A DNA stretch of 64,000 nucleotides from Viridibacillus sp050278625 (lineage in GTDB: Bacteria; Bacillota; Bacilli; Bacillales_A; Planococcaceae): positions 496,001 to 560,000 of the forward strand of contig NZ_JBNNTI010000001.1 of assembly GCF_050278625.1 (NCBI RefSeq). The letters run 5' to 3'. Of this stretch, positions 52,189 to 63,585 are shown piece after piece. The notes beneath the pieces are model-generated. The model worked only from the letters and a program-made list of their open reading frames with translations. It was not told where the DNA came from and did not search any database. The translations under genes and the position numbers were made by a program. Position 1 is the first letter of the stretch, and every line of letters starts with the position of its first letter.

Positions 52189-53941
52189 ATCGACGTTGCA
52201 CCTCCCATTCAGCTAGTAATAATACGATGATAAAGAATAAAAACAATGGTACAAGGGATTGCTGTACAAAGTTAGTCGCTTTTTTATCTGCCGTCTCCCC
52301 ATATTCAAACGATGTTCCTTGTACAATTACTTTCTCCTGCTGTTGTAATGTAACTGCGAAGCGTTTTTCCTCGTTTCCTGATTTGATCATATAGAGTCCT
52401 GGTTTGGTAGGTGCGATAAAACTGCTACCATTTTCAAAGCTACGAATATATTCACCATCTTGGGTATAAATTTCATACCCCATTGTTTCTCTATCTTTTT
52501 CTGCTAAAGATATAGTACGTCTTTCATTTGGTGAAAACGTACCAATATCACTACCACTACTAGCAAGATTTTCTTTAGCGCTCCATAAAAATAAAGGGAA
52601 TGACGGATGTAATGGCCAGTCTGTCATTTGTATATCAGCTAAGACTACAATATGTCCTACTGGTGAAATTTGAATAAACGGCTCATCACCAATTGTTGCA
52701 ACTGTTTTATACTCCTTAAATGCCGGATATAGCTCATTGACATAGACATCTTTAATCGGTGCATAAGCAAAGAGATTAGAATTCTCCGTTTCAACCTCAC
52801 CGCTGATTTTTTTTGCTTTTTTATCATCACGGCCAATTAATAGTACGGGTTGCTTTTTTTGTTCTAACAACTTCGTTTGGTTTGTCACGATAATTGCATC
52901 GTCCTTTGAATCTTCCAATTGTAACGATGGTACGATACTTACTGGGAAATCCATTGCTTGAAATGCTTTTTGTACAAGTTGCTGTAACCCTTGATCGACT
53001 AAAATTTTGGTCATATTCTGCTGTACCAAAATGGTCATTTCATTATCCACTTTGTAGTTATCGTTTACTTTCAACTTAGCTGTTAGTACTGTTTGATCAG
53101 TAAGTTTATCGAAGAGAACACGTTCTTCTTCATTTGCAGGAATAGTAATTTTCTTATTTACTAACGTTTTACCTGTATCATTAGAAATAGTGACTGTTAC
53201 CTGCTGTTCTTTACTCGTATCATTTTTCACTTGAGCTATCGCTTTCAACTGGCCATCTACTTTTGTTGCACCAAAACGCTGCAATGAAATGTTCTGTAAG
53301 TCATCAGGTGCCCCTATAACAATCCATTTAATATCTGATAATTCCAGTGGCAATTGGTCACGTTCTATAGCATCTGTGAACAAATAAATAACCGCTGATT
53401 TCTTGCTAATGAATGTCTGTAAAAAGTCTAACGTTTTTGGAAATTCTTCATTAGCATATGTAACTTCTAATGATTTCACGGCATTTTGAATTGTCTTTGT
53501 ATTTGTTTCGTTGCGCAAAATAACTTGTGGCTCTGGCCCAGTTGTCATAATCGTAACAGCTTTACCACCTAGCTTATTCGTTAAATCTAGCATTTCTTTT
53601 TGATGACCTTCAAATATCGTTTGACCATCTTTCTCTGCTAACATTGTAGCTGATGTATCAACTACCCAAATAATTTGATCACCTGCAATAGACTTCGTTT
53701 TCCAATACGGCTGTAATAAAGCGAAAACGAGTATAATCAGTCCAAGTATTTGCAAATAAAATAGAGCATTTCTTTGTAAATGTTGCAAATAAGGGGAAGC
53801 CTTCGTTTCCTTCATTACTTCATCCCAAAAAAGCGTAGAGGAAATTTGTTTCTCCACATACTTCTTACGGAAAAAATAATAAATTAAAACCGTTAGAGGA
53901 ATAATTCCTGTTAATAGAAACGGTAGTTGATTAAATCCCAT
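52172..53941 (-). CDS. BatA-type VWA membrane protein
   Basis: A 589-residue protein with the BatA N-terminal layout: a helix at about 8-24, the segment FWDEVMKETKASPYLQHLQRN, a second helix (about 60-78) and a VWA-like domain with WVVDTSATML (MIDAS-like D-x-S-x-T). A beta-rich middle and a C-terminal helix (about 565-582) follow. The family is best known from Bat aerotolerance operons next to MoxR and DUF58 genes. It starts 10 bp after the DUF58 gene. The middle domain keeps no motif I recognise. Confidence 0.85.
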   Translation of the reverse strand: MGFNQLPFLLTGIIPLTVLIYYFFRKKYVEKQISSTLFWDEVMKETKASPYLQHLQRNALFYLQILGLIILVFALLQPYWKTKSIAGDQIIWVVDTSATMLAEKDGQTIFEGHQKEMLDLTNKLGGKAVTIMTTGPEPQVILRNETNTKTIQNAVKSLEVTYANEEFPKTLDFLQTFISKKSAVIYLFTDAIERDQLPLELSDIKWIVIGAPDDLQNISLQRFGATKVDGQLKAIAQVKNDTSKEQQVTVTISNDTGKTLVNKKITIPANEEERVLFDKLTDQTVLTAKLKVNDNYKVDNEMTILVQQNMTKILVDQGLQQLVQKAFQAMDFPVSIVPSLQLEDSKDDAIIVTNQTKLLEQKKQPVLLIGRDDKKAKKISGEVETENSNLFAYAPIKDVYVNELYPAFKEYKTVATIGDEPFIQISPVGHIVVLADIQMTDWPLHPSFPLFLWSAKENLASSGSDIGTFSPNERRTISLAEKDRETMGYEIYTQDGEYIRSFENGSSFIAPTKPGLYMIKSGNEEKRFAVTLQQQEKVIVQGTSFEYGETADKKATNFVQQSLVPLFLFFIIVLLLAEWEVQRRYGFTH

Positions 53942-53951
53942 TTACTTCACC

Positions 53952-54830
53952 TCACTGTAGCCATTTTGCTTTGACTAGTTGGTTGAATAGAGCATGTTGA
54001 AGTCCATCTGCCACTTGCAAGGTTATATGCTGAACACCATATTTTCTACATATTGCCTCAAGCTGCAATTGGTGCCCTTGTTGTTTTTCTTCATATGATC
54101 GAAGAACATTTTGCGACATTGATACATTAACGCTCGACGATGTCTCTACATCAACTAATCGCACATCCCCAGAGTACGTTGGCAATTTTTCATCTGCTGA
54201 CTGTATTTGAAGAAGTCGAATATCCCCAGCAAATCTTGGCACTTTACTTAAAAAAGCGCTCCATCTTTCAAGTGGCTCGAGCATATCTGAAATAATTAGT
54301 AGAATTGTTGCATCCCTAGGCAAGGTTTGCAAAGCATGATCAGTAAAGGTTTTACTGAATATTGGTTCCGATAAATCAGCTACTGTCTTTTCATAAGCCC
54401 TTTGATACGTGGAACCTTTTCGACGAAATGGTGGTGTTGGCTTATTTGACACATATGAAAATGATAATCGATCGTCTTTATTCAACACCATTAAGCCTAA
54501 TGCTGTAGAAAGCTGTCTGGCAAAAAGCCATTTCGCTTCCTCTCCCATAGATTTTGTTGTATCAAGTAAAATATGAACACGCATCTCCTGTTCATCTAAA
54601 AAGCGTTTAATAAAAAACTTCTCTGTTCTCGCAAAGACATTCCAATCCAACTGTCTTACATCGTCACCTGGATGATACTCTCTAAAGTCAGAAAAATCTA
54701 GAGATGCTCCAAAGCGCTGTGATCGGTGTGATCCTTTATGATGTCCGCGTATTTTTGTAGCTGTATTTAATGATAAACGGCGAATTTTACTTGCCCATTC
54801 ATTTGGCAGCAAAAAATGGGGTTGCTTCAT
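53952..54830 (-). CDS. DUF58 domain protein
   Basis: A 292-residue soluble protein. The DUF58 signature LDFSDFREYHPGDDVRQLDWNVFART (about 44-69) is complete, and a VWA-like fold with HILLDTTKSMGEEAKW follows. No membrane helix, unlike many longer DUF58 proteins. It overlaps the MoxR gene by 4 bp, the standard MoxR-DUF58 coupling. It probably works as an adaptor for the MoxR ATPase (inference from the family). Confidence 0.9.
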   Translation of the reverse strand: MKQPHFLLPNEWASKIRRLSLNTATKIRGHHKGSHRSQRFGASLDFSDFREYHPGDDVRQLDWNVFARTEKFFIKRFLDEQEMRVHILLDTTKSMGEEAKWLFARQLSTALGLMVLNKDDRLSFSYVSNKPTPPFRRKGSTYQRAYEKTVADLSEPIFSKTFTDHALQTLPRDATILLIISDMLEPLERWSAFLSKVPRFAGDIRLLQIQSADEKLPTYSGDVRLVDVETSSSVNVSMSQNVLRSYEEKQQGHQLQLEAICRKYGVQHITLQVADGLQHALFNQLVKAKWLQ

Positions 54831-55822
54831 ACTACTTGCCCTTGTTTCATTTTATCAAGTAACGTATCTAATACATCGTCAACTTGTAAGCCCGTTGCTT
54901 CTCCTTCATAATTGAGCATTAAACGATGTCGTAGAGCTGGTTTTGCTACAGTTTTAATATCTGCAATAGATACGTGATAACGTCCATTGATAAGAGCACG
55001 TGCTTTTGCAAGTTTTACAATACTTTGCAATCCACGAGGACCACTACCATACTCAATATACTGCTTTACTTCATCAATCGTATCAGAGCTATCTGGATGC
55101 GTAGCAACGACTAAATCTACCGCATAAGAAAGCATATCTTCAGCTATTATAATTTCTTTCACCATTTCTTGTAGTTCAACGATTTCTGTATCATTCATGA
55201 TTTTTTGTAATTCAATTGAGATTGACCCCGTCGTTCTTTTCATGATTTCCATCAGTTCTGATTTGGATGGAGTAGGAACTAGTATTTTACAAAGGAAACG
55301 GTCCATTTGTGCTTCTGGTAGAGGATATGTTCCTTCCATTTCGATTGGATTTTGGGTAGCTAATACAAAGAATGGTTTTGCCATTTTCTTTGTATCACCA
55401 AGAACAGTTACTGTTTTTTCACCCATTGCCTCTAGTAATGCACTTTGAGTTTTTGGCGTTGCACGGTTAATTTCATCGGCTAATACCATTTGACTGAAAA
55501 TAGGACCCTTTTGGAAAGAGAAACGCTGATTTCCATCAGCTGAACGTTCAATAACACTCGTACCTGTAATATCCGTTGGCATTAAGTCTGGCGTAAATTG
55601 AATACGTGAAAAAGATAGATCAAGTACTTCAGAAATTGTACGGATTAACATCGTTTTCCCTAGTCCGGGAAGTCCTTCTAATAAGGCGTGGCCATCTGCA
55701 AGAACAGCAAACATTGTATAATCGATTGCCTCTTCCTGCCCAACGATAAAACGACCAATTTCGTCTCTAACAGCTTGTAATTTTTCACTCATCGTTACAT
55801 ATTGCTCTGGCGTGTAAGACAT
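54827..55822 (-). CDS. MoxR-family AAA+ ATPase
   Basis: A 331-residue cytosolic AAA+ protein. Walker A LLEGLPGLGKTM (about 48-59), Walker B VLADEINRATPKTQSALLEAM, sensor 1 FVLATQNPIE, arginine-finger region PEAQMDRF and the C-terminal lid with SGPRGLQS are all present. MoxR ATPases act as chaperone-like factors that mature or insert metal into VWA-containing partners. It is followed by DUF58 and two VWA genes. AGGAGGA ribosome site. Confidence 0.94.
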   Translation of the reverse strand: MSYTPEQYVTMSEKLQAVRDEIGRFIVGQEEAIDYTMFAVLADGHALLEGLPGLGKTMLIRTISEVLDLSFSRIQFTPDLMPTDITGTSVIERSADGNQRFSFQKGPIFSQMVLADEINRATPKTQSALLEAMGEKTVTVLGDTKKMAKPFFVLATQNPIEMEGTYPLPEAQMDRFLCKILVPTPSKSELMEIMKRTTGSISIELQKIMNDTEIVELQEMVKEIIIAEDMLSYAVDLVVATHPDSSDTIDEVKQYIEYGSGPRGLQSIVKLAKARALINGRYHVSIADIKTVAKPALRHRLMLNYEGEATGLQVDDVLDTLLDKMKQGQVV

Positions 55823-55834
55823 GGATTTCCTCCT

Positions 55835-57319
<1,485 letters not shown>

Positions 57320-57331
57320 CGATTACCCTCC

Positions 57332-58180
57332 TCATTTCGCTTTTTTCATGTTAACGCGTAGTCTTTTTATAGCTATAAGTAAGCAAACGACTGTCACAAT
57401 TGAATAGAAAATTAAATACCCTGCCCAAATTGGGAAATGGATTTTCGTCACTTCATAGAAACTATCTAACATTTCAGGACTGATTAGTGTCATCATTAAA
57501 GCAATTGGATTAATCGTACCCCAAAAATGTGCAAAAATTGATGAACTACTTGACATACCGGTTGTGCCTGACATATTCATCCTCATTGAGATTAAAAAGA
57601 AAAACGCTGTGACACCTGTTATAAATAGCATCGAACCATACGTTACAATCATTGAGAGAATTGTTTTTCTTAATAATGTCGAAAACATAACACCTATACT
57701 TCCAATGGCAAGCATTGTCACAATTAAAAATGCGAAGATAACGAGTAGTTGTGTAGGTGAAACACCACCAAATAAAAACACTAAACTATAAATTGGCAAA
57801 CCTGCGACTAATAAAAGTACTAAAAATGCAATAGACGAACTCATTTTCCCAAAAATAATTTGGAAAGAAGATTGTGCTGTCGTCAGTAGAATACTCAAGG
57901 TTTGCTTTTCACGCTCAGAACTAATTGAACCAGCTGTCATACCTGGTGTAATAAATAAAATGAGCGCCAATTGTACAAACGTTAACAAGCTAAATAACAG
58001 AACACTTTCCTGTGGATTTATAAAACCACTAATGTTAAACTCCATTGATACAAAAATAAAACCAAAAACAAAAATACTAAGAGCTAATAAATAAAACATG
58101 ATACCTGAAAAGCTTTTAAAGGAGCGAAATCTCAGCTTAAGCTCTTTTATAAGTACGGGATTTGTGAACAGTGATTTCAC
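57332..58180 (-). CDS. ABC-2 type transporter permease
   Basis: A 282-residue protein with six or seven helices of the ABC-2 exporter permease class, with the conserved cytoplasmic start NPVLIKELKLRFRSFKSF and SSEREKQTLSILLTTAQSSFQIIFGKM. It overlaps the ATPase gene by 4 bp. The substrate is unknown. A Gly/Met/Ser-rich external loop (MNMSGTTGMSSSSS) follows helix 5. AAGCGTG ribosome site within the preceding gene. Confidence 0.9.
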   Translation of the reverse strand: MKSLFTNPVLIKELKLRFRSFKSFSGIMFYLLALSIFVFGFIFVSMEFNISGFINPQESVLLFSLLTFVQLALILFITPGMTAGSISSEREKQTLSILLTTAQSSFQIIFGKMSSSIAFLVLLLVAGLPIYSLVFLFGGVSPTQLLVIFAFLIVTMLAIGSIGVMFSTLLRKTILSMIVTYGSMLFITGVTAFFFLISMRMNMSGTTGMSSSSSIFAHFWGTINPIALMMTLISPEMLDSFYEVTKIHFPIWAGYLIFYSIVTVVCLLIAIKRLRVNMKKAK

Positions 58181-59106
58181 GCTTCATCTACTCCCTTCGT
58201 TATAGCCATAAAGACATCTTCTAAGTCTTTTTCCTCTTCCACAAATGACAGAATTGGAATATTTGCTAATATTGCTTTTTTCAATAGCTCTATTTGCTCT
58301 TCATCTGATCCTCGATAACGGAAACATAACTTCTCGTCAGTTACTTCAATTCCTGTTATAAAAGGATCTTCTTCAAAGAAACTTACAGCTTTTTCAAAAG
58401 AATCTTTTAGCTTTACATTCAACACTTTTTCACCTTGTAATTGTGTTTGGATGGCTGATACTGATCCATGTGCAATTAATTTCCCATTATCAATAACACC
58501 AATTTCATCACACATTTCCGCAAGCTCAGGGAGAATATGCGAAGAAATTAATATTGTCTTACCCATTGATTTTAGCTGTTTCAAAATATCACGCATCTCT
58601 ATTCGAGCACGGGGGTCTAACCCCGATGCAGGTTCATCCAAAATAAGAACTTTAGGATCATGTATAAGCGTTCTAGCCAAACAAAGGCGCTGCTTCATGC
58701 CACGTGATAATACATCTACATATTCATAGCGTTTATGTGTTAAATTGACTAGTTCTAATAATTGAGGAATTAACTTCTCTCGCTCTGCTGCTGGAATACC
58801 ATAACTTGAACCAAAAAAATCCAAATATTCATCTGCTTTCAATTGGTCATAGACACCAAAGAAGTCAGGCATATACCCAATTAGTTTACGGATATCCTCA
58901 GATTGTTTCGTTACACTTTTACCATCAATCCATGCATCACCTGCCGTGGGTTGCAAAAGTGTTGATAAAATTGAAAATGTCGTTGACTTGCCTGCTCCAT
59001 TTGCTCCAACAAAACCAAATACTGTTCCTTCACCAATTGAGAGATCCAGTCCTTGTAAAGCATAAAAGGAACCGTATTTTTTTGTTAGTCCTTTAATTTC
59101 TATCAT
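58177..59106 (-). CDS. ABC transporter ATP-binding protein (exporter type)
   Basis: A 309-residue ATPase. Walker A FVGANGAGKSTT, Q-loop GYMPDFFGVYDQ, signature SRGMKQRLCLART (LSGGQ variant), Walker B VLILDEPASGLD, H-loop ISSHILPE, and a C-terminal extension (about 215-309) common in ABC-2 exporters. Overlaps both neighbours by 4 bp. Together with the permease and the large surface protein at 59103 it resembles GldA-GldF-GldG-type modules in layout only. Confidence 0.92.
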   Translation of the reverse strand: MIEIKGLTKKYGSFYALQGLDLSIGEGTVFGFVGANGAGKSTTFSILSTLLQPTAGDAWIDGKSVTKQSEDIRKLIGYMPDFFGVYDQLKADEYLDFFGSSYGIPAAEREKLIPQLLELVNLTHKRYEYVDVLSRGMKQRLCLARTLIHDPKVLILDEPASGLDPRARIEMRDILKQLKSMGKTILISSHILPELAEMCDEIGVIDNGKLIAHGSVSAIQTQLQGEKVLNVKLKDSFEKAVSFFEEDPFITGIEVTDEKLCFRYRGSDEEQIELLKKAILANIPILSFVEEEKDLEDVFMAITKGVDEA

Positions 59107-61493
59107 TTTTGGACCTCCCCTTTCAATTGCAACTCTGGTAACACAGTCCTATTATCATTATATTTCCCAACATTCTTAATTAATTTATAAATTACATGCC
59201 CATCTTTTGAAATATAATGCGAAACGTCTTTGTCTACTATAAATCTTGCATCAGATATTTCTTCAAACTTATCTTTTTTCACATTATACAAATTGATTGT
59301 TAAAGTTTGCATATCCGTATTGGCAAGTTGTAATTCTGTCCACTTTACTTTTTTATCTAATATGGAATGTGGTATCGTCCAATTCACATCATATTCACCA
59401 TCATCTAAATACCAAGAATTTATATCCTCAAAGGTTTGTTCAACATAGCCTCCCATTGTTGAATTAATCTCTTTAGTCATTGCATTTGCTGGTAATACGA
59501 AATCACCCGATAAATTTGTTTTCGGATTAAAATTTTGGACTAGTAAACTCAAAGAAGTTCTCTCAGCTTTTTGAGTTTTTAATTCAATTGGTAACAATAC
59601 TTCATCTACCCATGCCACTATAGCAGGTTGATCATTACCATCTAATAATTGATAAGCTAAGTTTCGAGCACTCTGCTTACGATTTTTTAAAACCTCTTTT
59701 TTATTTTTTGCTGGTTCTATTCCTGGCATGCCCATCTGCATTGGAGACAATAATATAGACCCATTAATTGTTTGAGTTACTTTTAAAGTCTCGTTTGGTT
59801 CAATATCACCAAGTTCTAACCACTTAACTCCTGACCAAATTGAAACATCCTTAAGTTTGAATGCGAAGTTATTCTTAACTGTCCCTTTTACAGCCCCACC
59901 TTCTACGTCTAACTGAATGTCTAGACGACCAACATCATTAATTTGCGTATTACCAACTAAGCTATTAACAGCCCAATAACGGCTATTTCGAATCGTTAAT
60001 GATTGATGGTCAGCAAATTGTTCCAACATGGCTTTTTGATGTACATCATTTAAATTTCTGTAACCTGTATATGTATTAGACATAGACATAGACATTGATG
60101 TATCTTTTGGTGCTGTAAATTCAAAATTGCCACTACGATTTGATAACAAAGCCGACGCATAGCTACCTGACAAACTGCTATCATCATTTACTTTAAAAAC
60201 AGCTGTTTCTTGAATTTGAGGATTTAATAGACGATCTTTTGCCCCGTACCAAAAGATTAATAAGGAAGTCACAATTGATAATACAGGAATAATCCACCAT
60301 GCATGTCCTCGTTTATCTTTATTTTTAAGTAAGAAATATAGTAAAGGTCCTATTAGAAAGATATATAAAACAACAATCACTAGTAACAAAATAGCGGAGA
60401 CTTGGAATGAAGGGAATGTCTCATTTTGACTGACTATTTCCCAATTCATTTGGTTCATTACTGATTGTAATGCTTGGTTACTAACTTTGATGGGTACTAT
60501 TTTTTCAAGAAGTTTTGTGTAATCGTCTTCTTTTGCCAACGGAGCATTTCCTAGAGAAAAGGCAGTTTCAATAACCTCCCCCTTGCCAACAGCAAGTTTA
60601 GCAACAAGCGGAGAATGATCTGCTTCTAATATCACTACTGCTTTTTTATTTATTTCAGCTTCGTAAGCTGTTGCATTTTCTTTAAAATTACCGCCTTTTG
60701 TTAACGTTTTCAATGTTTCTTTTGATACTGTTCGCTCTTCACCTAAAGTTAATGGCAAGTATTCTTTCAATAAACCAACTTCTGCATCTACATTGGCAGA
60801 AGCCCCTATGATTGCTTTGCCACCATTTTTCACCCATTCGATAATTGCTTTTTGTTGCTCTTCTGATAAGTCGGCTAATTTATATTCATCAATAACAAGT
60901 ACATCACCCGCCGACCAAGATGCTGCTTTTGATGGTAAAGTGAAGTTCGTTAATTGTGCAACATCGATTACTTCCATTTTAGTTGTATTATTCTTGCCAA
61001 GTTTAGTGAAGCCCAATAATCGATCCGCATTACTTGTTAATGTGAAAACAATTGGTGTGTCTTCTTCAAGTAGTTGAGGATTGACTTTTGCTTTACCAGT
61101 GTATTTAATTGATTTTCCTTTTTTCCAACCACCTTCGTAAAAGTGAATCATTTGCTGATTTGACCCATTTCCAACAAAGGCGTCAGAAAATTGTTCAAAT
61201 GCTACTTCTATCGTTTTAGTTTCATTTTCTCCAAGTTCAATTGGGATAGCCATACCACTTCCAGTATTATAGTCTTGCATTGCGTCAATAACGATGTCAC
61301 CAGAAAATGCTGTTCCTGTGTTCTTGACCGTTATCGTAAGAGGTAATCCTCTGTTATATTTACCCTTATTTTCAAATCCAACTGATGTTTTCACATCCAG
61401 CTTTGGTGCAGCAGACGCTTCGATTTGAATACCTGGTAAAAAATTAAAAATTAATAAAAAACATGAGACCAGTAATAATAGCCTACTTCGCAA
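59103..61493 (-). CDS. Large secreted/membrane protein, first gene of the MoxR-ABC operon
   Basis: A 796-residue protein. Signal peptide at about 1-27 (LLLLVSCFLLIFNFLPG), a beta-sandwich-like domain (about 32-130), a GATase/DUF4350-like segment (about 155-330: GDVLVIDEYKLADLSEEQQKAIIEWVKNGGKAIIGAS), two helices at about 365-390 and 398-415 and a long C-terminal extracytoplasmic region. It starts with TTG after GAGGGGGGAG. Function unknown. Its 4-bp overlap with the ABC ATPase suggests it is an accessory of the exporter. The GATase-like parts in this protein and the 866-residue protein suggest a common ligand type. Confidence 0.85.
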   Translation of the reverse strand: MRSRLLLLVSCFLLIFNFLPGIQIEASAAPKLDVKTSVGFENKGKYNRGLPLTITVKNTGTAFSGDIVIDAMQDYNTGSGMAIPIELGENETKTIEVAFEQFSDAFVGNGSNQQMIHFYEGGWKKGKSIKYTGKAKVNPQLLEEDTPIVFTLTSNADRLLGFTKLGKNNTTKMEVIDVAQLTNFTLPSKAASWSAGDVLVIDEYKLADLSEEQQKAIIEWVKNGGKAIIGASANVDAEVGLLKEYLPLTLGEERTVSKETLKTLTKGGNFKENATAYEAEINKKAVVILEADHSPLVAKLAVGKGEVIETAFSLGNAPLAKEDDYTKLLEKIVPIKVSNQALQSVMNQMNWEIVSQNETFPSFQVSAILLLVIVVLYIFLIGPLLYFLLKNKDKRGHAWWIIPVLSIVTSLLIFWYGAKDRLLNPQIQETAVFKVNDDSSLSGSYASALLSNRSGNFEFTAPKDTSMSMSMSNTYTGYRNLNDVHQKAMLEQFADHQSLTIRNSRYWAVNSLVGNTQINDVGRLDIQLDVEGGAVKGTVKNNFAFKLKDVSIWSGVKWLELGDIEPNETLKVTQTINGSILLSPMQMGMPGIEPAKNKKEVLKNRKQSARNLAYQLLDGNDQPAIVAWVDEVLLPIELKTQKAERTSLSLLVQNFNPKTNLSGDFVLPANAMTKEINSTMGGYVEQTFEDINSWYLDDGEYDVNWTIPHSILDKKVKWTELQLANTDMQTLTINLYNVKKDKFEEISDARFIVDKDVSHYISKDGHVIYKLIKNVGKYNDNRTVLPELQLKGEVQK

Positions 61494-61633
61494 TGGAAAC
61501 TCCCCCCTCTTTCTTCTTTTTCATTAGTACGTTTTTGCCAGCAATTTGGTTGCATAAATAACAAAATTATATATATATTATAAAATAAGGTAAATATTTC
61601 TTTATTTAGTTTAAAAATATCTTTTTGTACAGT

Positions 61634-61669
61634 AAAAAACCTATAGTGCAAAATTACACTATAGGTTTT
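61634..61669 (-). terminator. Terminator overlapping the end of ykuR
   Basis: AAACCTATAGTG and its exact complement flank an 8-nt loop. The stem includes the last codons and TAG of ykuR (61659-61661); on the minus strand a T-run follows. Confidence 0.9.
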
Positions 61670-62795
61670 CATAAACTATAATTGACCGTAAAAATTGTTC
61701 TACAAATTGTGTATTAACAATAATCAATTCTTCATCTGGTTGCATAGCTGAATGATGCAATCCATGTGGCGTATTTGCTCCTGTCCAGAACATAGCACCT
61801 GGTAAGTCTTTTAAAAAGAATCCAAAATCCTCGCCTGTCATTGCTGGAGGACATTCATATGCTACGACACCAGGAAACTGCTCGGCAAAGCTTAATAAAT
61901 CATACGCACATTGCTCATCATTTTCCACTTGATAATAAGATGAACCATAATCAATGCTTACTTTACATTCATAGGCTATTTCAGTCGCTCTACAAAGAGC
62001 TTCCACTCGCTTTTTAATCAGTTTCATCGATTCTACAGACATCGTACGAATTGTACCTTCTAATCGTGCATCTTCAGCAATAATATTCTGGACAGTACCT
62101 GAAGTCATCTTACCAATAGTTACAACGGCACTATCTAGAGGATTTATATTACGACTGACAATGGTTTGAAGTTGAATCATTAGATTTGATGCTGCAACTG
62201 TCATATCTCTCGTATTATGAGGATATGCTGCATGTCCACCCAAACCTTTTAAATCAATAAAAAGCTCAGAAGTATTCGCAAATAGCATGCCTGGTCTTGT
62301 CGCAATCGTTCCAACTGGATATTCAGGTGCGATATGTAAGGCAAAAATAGTATCAGGGACTAAATCAGGTCTTTCGCTTTGTAGCCATTCAAGCATTGGC
62401 TTTGCACCACCTGGACCTTCTTCAGCTGGTTGGAAGTATATAATTATTGTGTTTTCTGGTCGATTTTCTGAGAAGGCTTGAATTAAACCTAAAGCGATAG
62501 TCATATGGAAGTCATGGCCACAAGCATGCATAAAGCCTGGATGTTCGGAAGCATAAGACAAACCGGTGTTTTCTGAAACCGGAAGACCGTCAATATCTGT
62601 TCGCCAACCGATTTTCAACTGTGGATTCAAGCCATTAATCGTCACGATAATACCTGTTCGCCATACGTCAATTTGAATATATGGCTTCCACAATTTTTCA
62701 ATGATTGTGAGTAAATACTTTTGAGTTTTTTCTTCCTTGAAACCAACTTCCGGAATTTTATGTAACTCACGTCTAATTTCCAGTAAACTTTTCAT
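61659..62795 (-). CDS. ykuR: N-acetyldiaminopimelate deacetylase
   Basis: M20-family metallohydrolase of the acetylase branch of lysine/diaminopimelate synthesis; removes the acetyl group from N-acetyl-LL-DAP (dapEL-type). 378 residues from the ATG at 62795 (MKSLLEIRRELHKIPEVGF), 13 bp after dapH, preceded by GCGGGTG. Metal ligands: HACGHDFH and EEGPGG; substrate-binding MTGEDFGFF and TPHGLHHSAM near the end. An in-frame extension of 34 codons lies inside dapH and is rejected. Confidence 0.94.
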   Translation of the reverse strand: MKSLLEIRRELHKIPEVGFKEEKTQKYLLTIIEKLWKPYIQIDVWRTGIIVTINGLNPQLKIGWRTDIDGLPVSENTGLSYASEHPGFMHACGHDFHMTIALGLIQAFSENRPENTIIIYFQPAEEGPGGAKPMLEWLQSERPDLVPDTIFALHIAPEYPVGTIATRPGMLFANTSELFIDLKGLGGHAAYPHNTRDMTVAASNLMIQLQTIVSRNINPLDSAVVTIGKMTSGTVQNIIAEDARLEGTIRTMSVESMKLIKKRVEALCRATEIAYECKVSIDYGSSYYQVENDEQCAYDLLSFAEQFPGVVAYECPPAMTGEDFGFFLKDLPGAMFWTGANTPHGLHHSAMQPDEELIIVNTQFVEQFLRSIIVYENL

Positions 62796-62808
62796 TTTAT
62801 ACACCCGC

Positions 62809-63522
62809 TTATAATTTACGAAGATCTTGCATAATTTCAGTTTTAGATTTCGTCTTTTCATCAATCGCTTTAATGACTTTTGCTGGAGTCCCTGCAACTA
62901 CAGTATACGGTGGTACATCTTTGGTAACTACTGCTCCTGCTGCAACTACAGCACCTTCTCCCACTCTACAACCTTCTAAAACAACTGCATTAGCACCAAT
63001 CATTACTTTATCCTCAATAACAACTGGTGATGCGGAAGGTGGCTCAATTACACCTGCTAGAACAGCGCCTGCACCGATGTGACAATCTTTTCCGACCATT
63101 GCACGCCCACCTAAAACGACATTCATATCAATCATTGTACGATCGCCAATTTCAGCTCCAATATTAATGACACTCCCCATCATGATGACACAATTATCCC
63201 CTATCGTAACTTGATCACGAATAATAGCACCAGGTTCAATTCGAGAATTGATACCTTTTAAGTCAAGAGTTGGTACCGCAGAATTTCTTCGATCATGTTC
63301 AACAACAAAATCAGAAATTTGCGCTTCGTTAGCTTCTAAAACTTTTTCAATTTCAGCCCATTCTCCAAATACGACAGCTGAATTGCCTTCGCCAAAAACT
63401 TTACTTCCCTCACCAAATGAAAGCTCTGCTATCTTTTCACCTTTTACATAAACTTTCACAGGTGTTGCTTTTTTGGCATTTGCTAAATAAGCAATAATTT
63501 CTTGTGCATTCAATTTCTGCAT
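62809..63522 (-). CDS. dapH: Tetrahydrodipicolinate N-acetyltransferase
   Basis: Trimeric left-handed beta-helix acyltransferase that acetylates tetrahydrodipicolinate, the start of the acetylase branch to meso-DAP and lysine. 237 residues. An N-terminal ferredoxin-like domain (about 1-85) and hexapeptide repeats (about 90-220; IRDQVTIGDNCVIMMGSVINIG, GAVVAAGAVVTKDVPPYTVVAGTPAKV). B. subtilis YkuQ is the same gene next to ykuR. Good GGAGG ribosome site. Confidence 0.95.
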   Translation of the reverse strand: MQKLNAQEIIAYLANAKKATPVKVYVKGEKIAELSFGEGSKVFGEGNSAVVFGEWAEIEKVLEANEAQISDFVVEHDRRNSAVPTLDLKGINSRIEPGAIIRDQVTIGDNCVIMMGSVINIGAEIGDRTMIDMNVVLGGRAMVGKDCHIGAGAVLAGVIEPPSASPVVIEDKVMIGANAVVLEGCRVGEGAVVAAGAVVTKDVPPYTVVAGTPAKVIKAIDEKTKSKTEIMQDLRKL

Positions 63523-63585
63523 TGGCTACGTCCTCCTACTATTCTGAAAATATGGACTAATTGTACACGAAACATAATAGCGTTG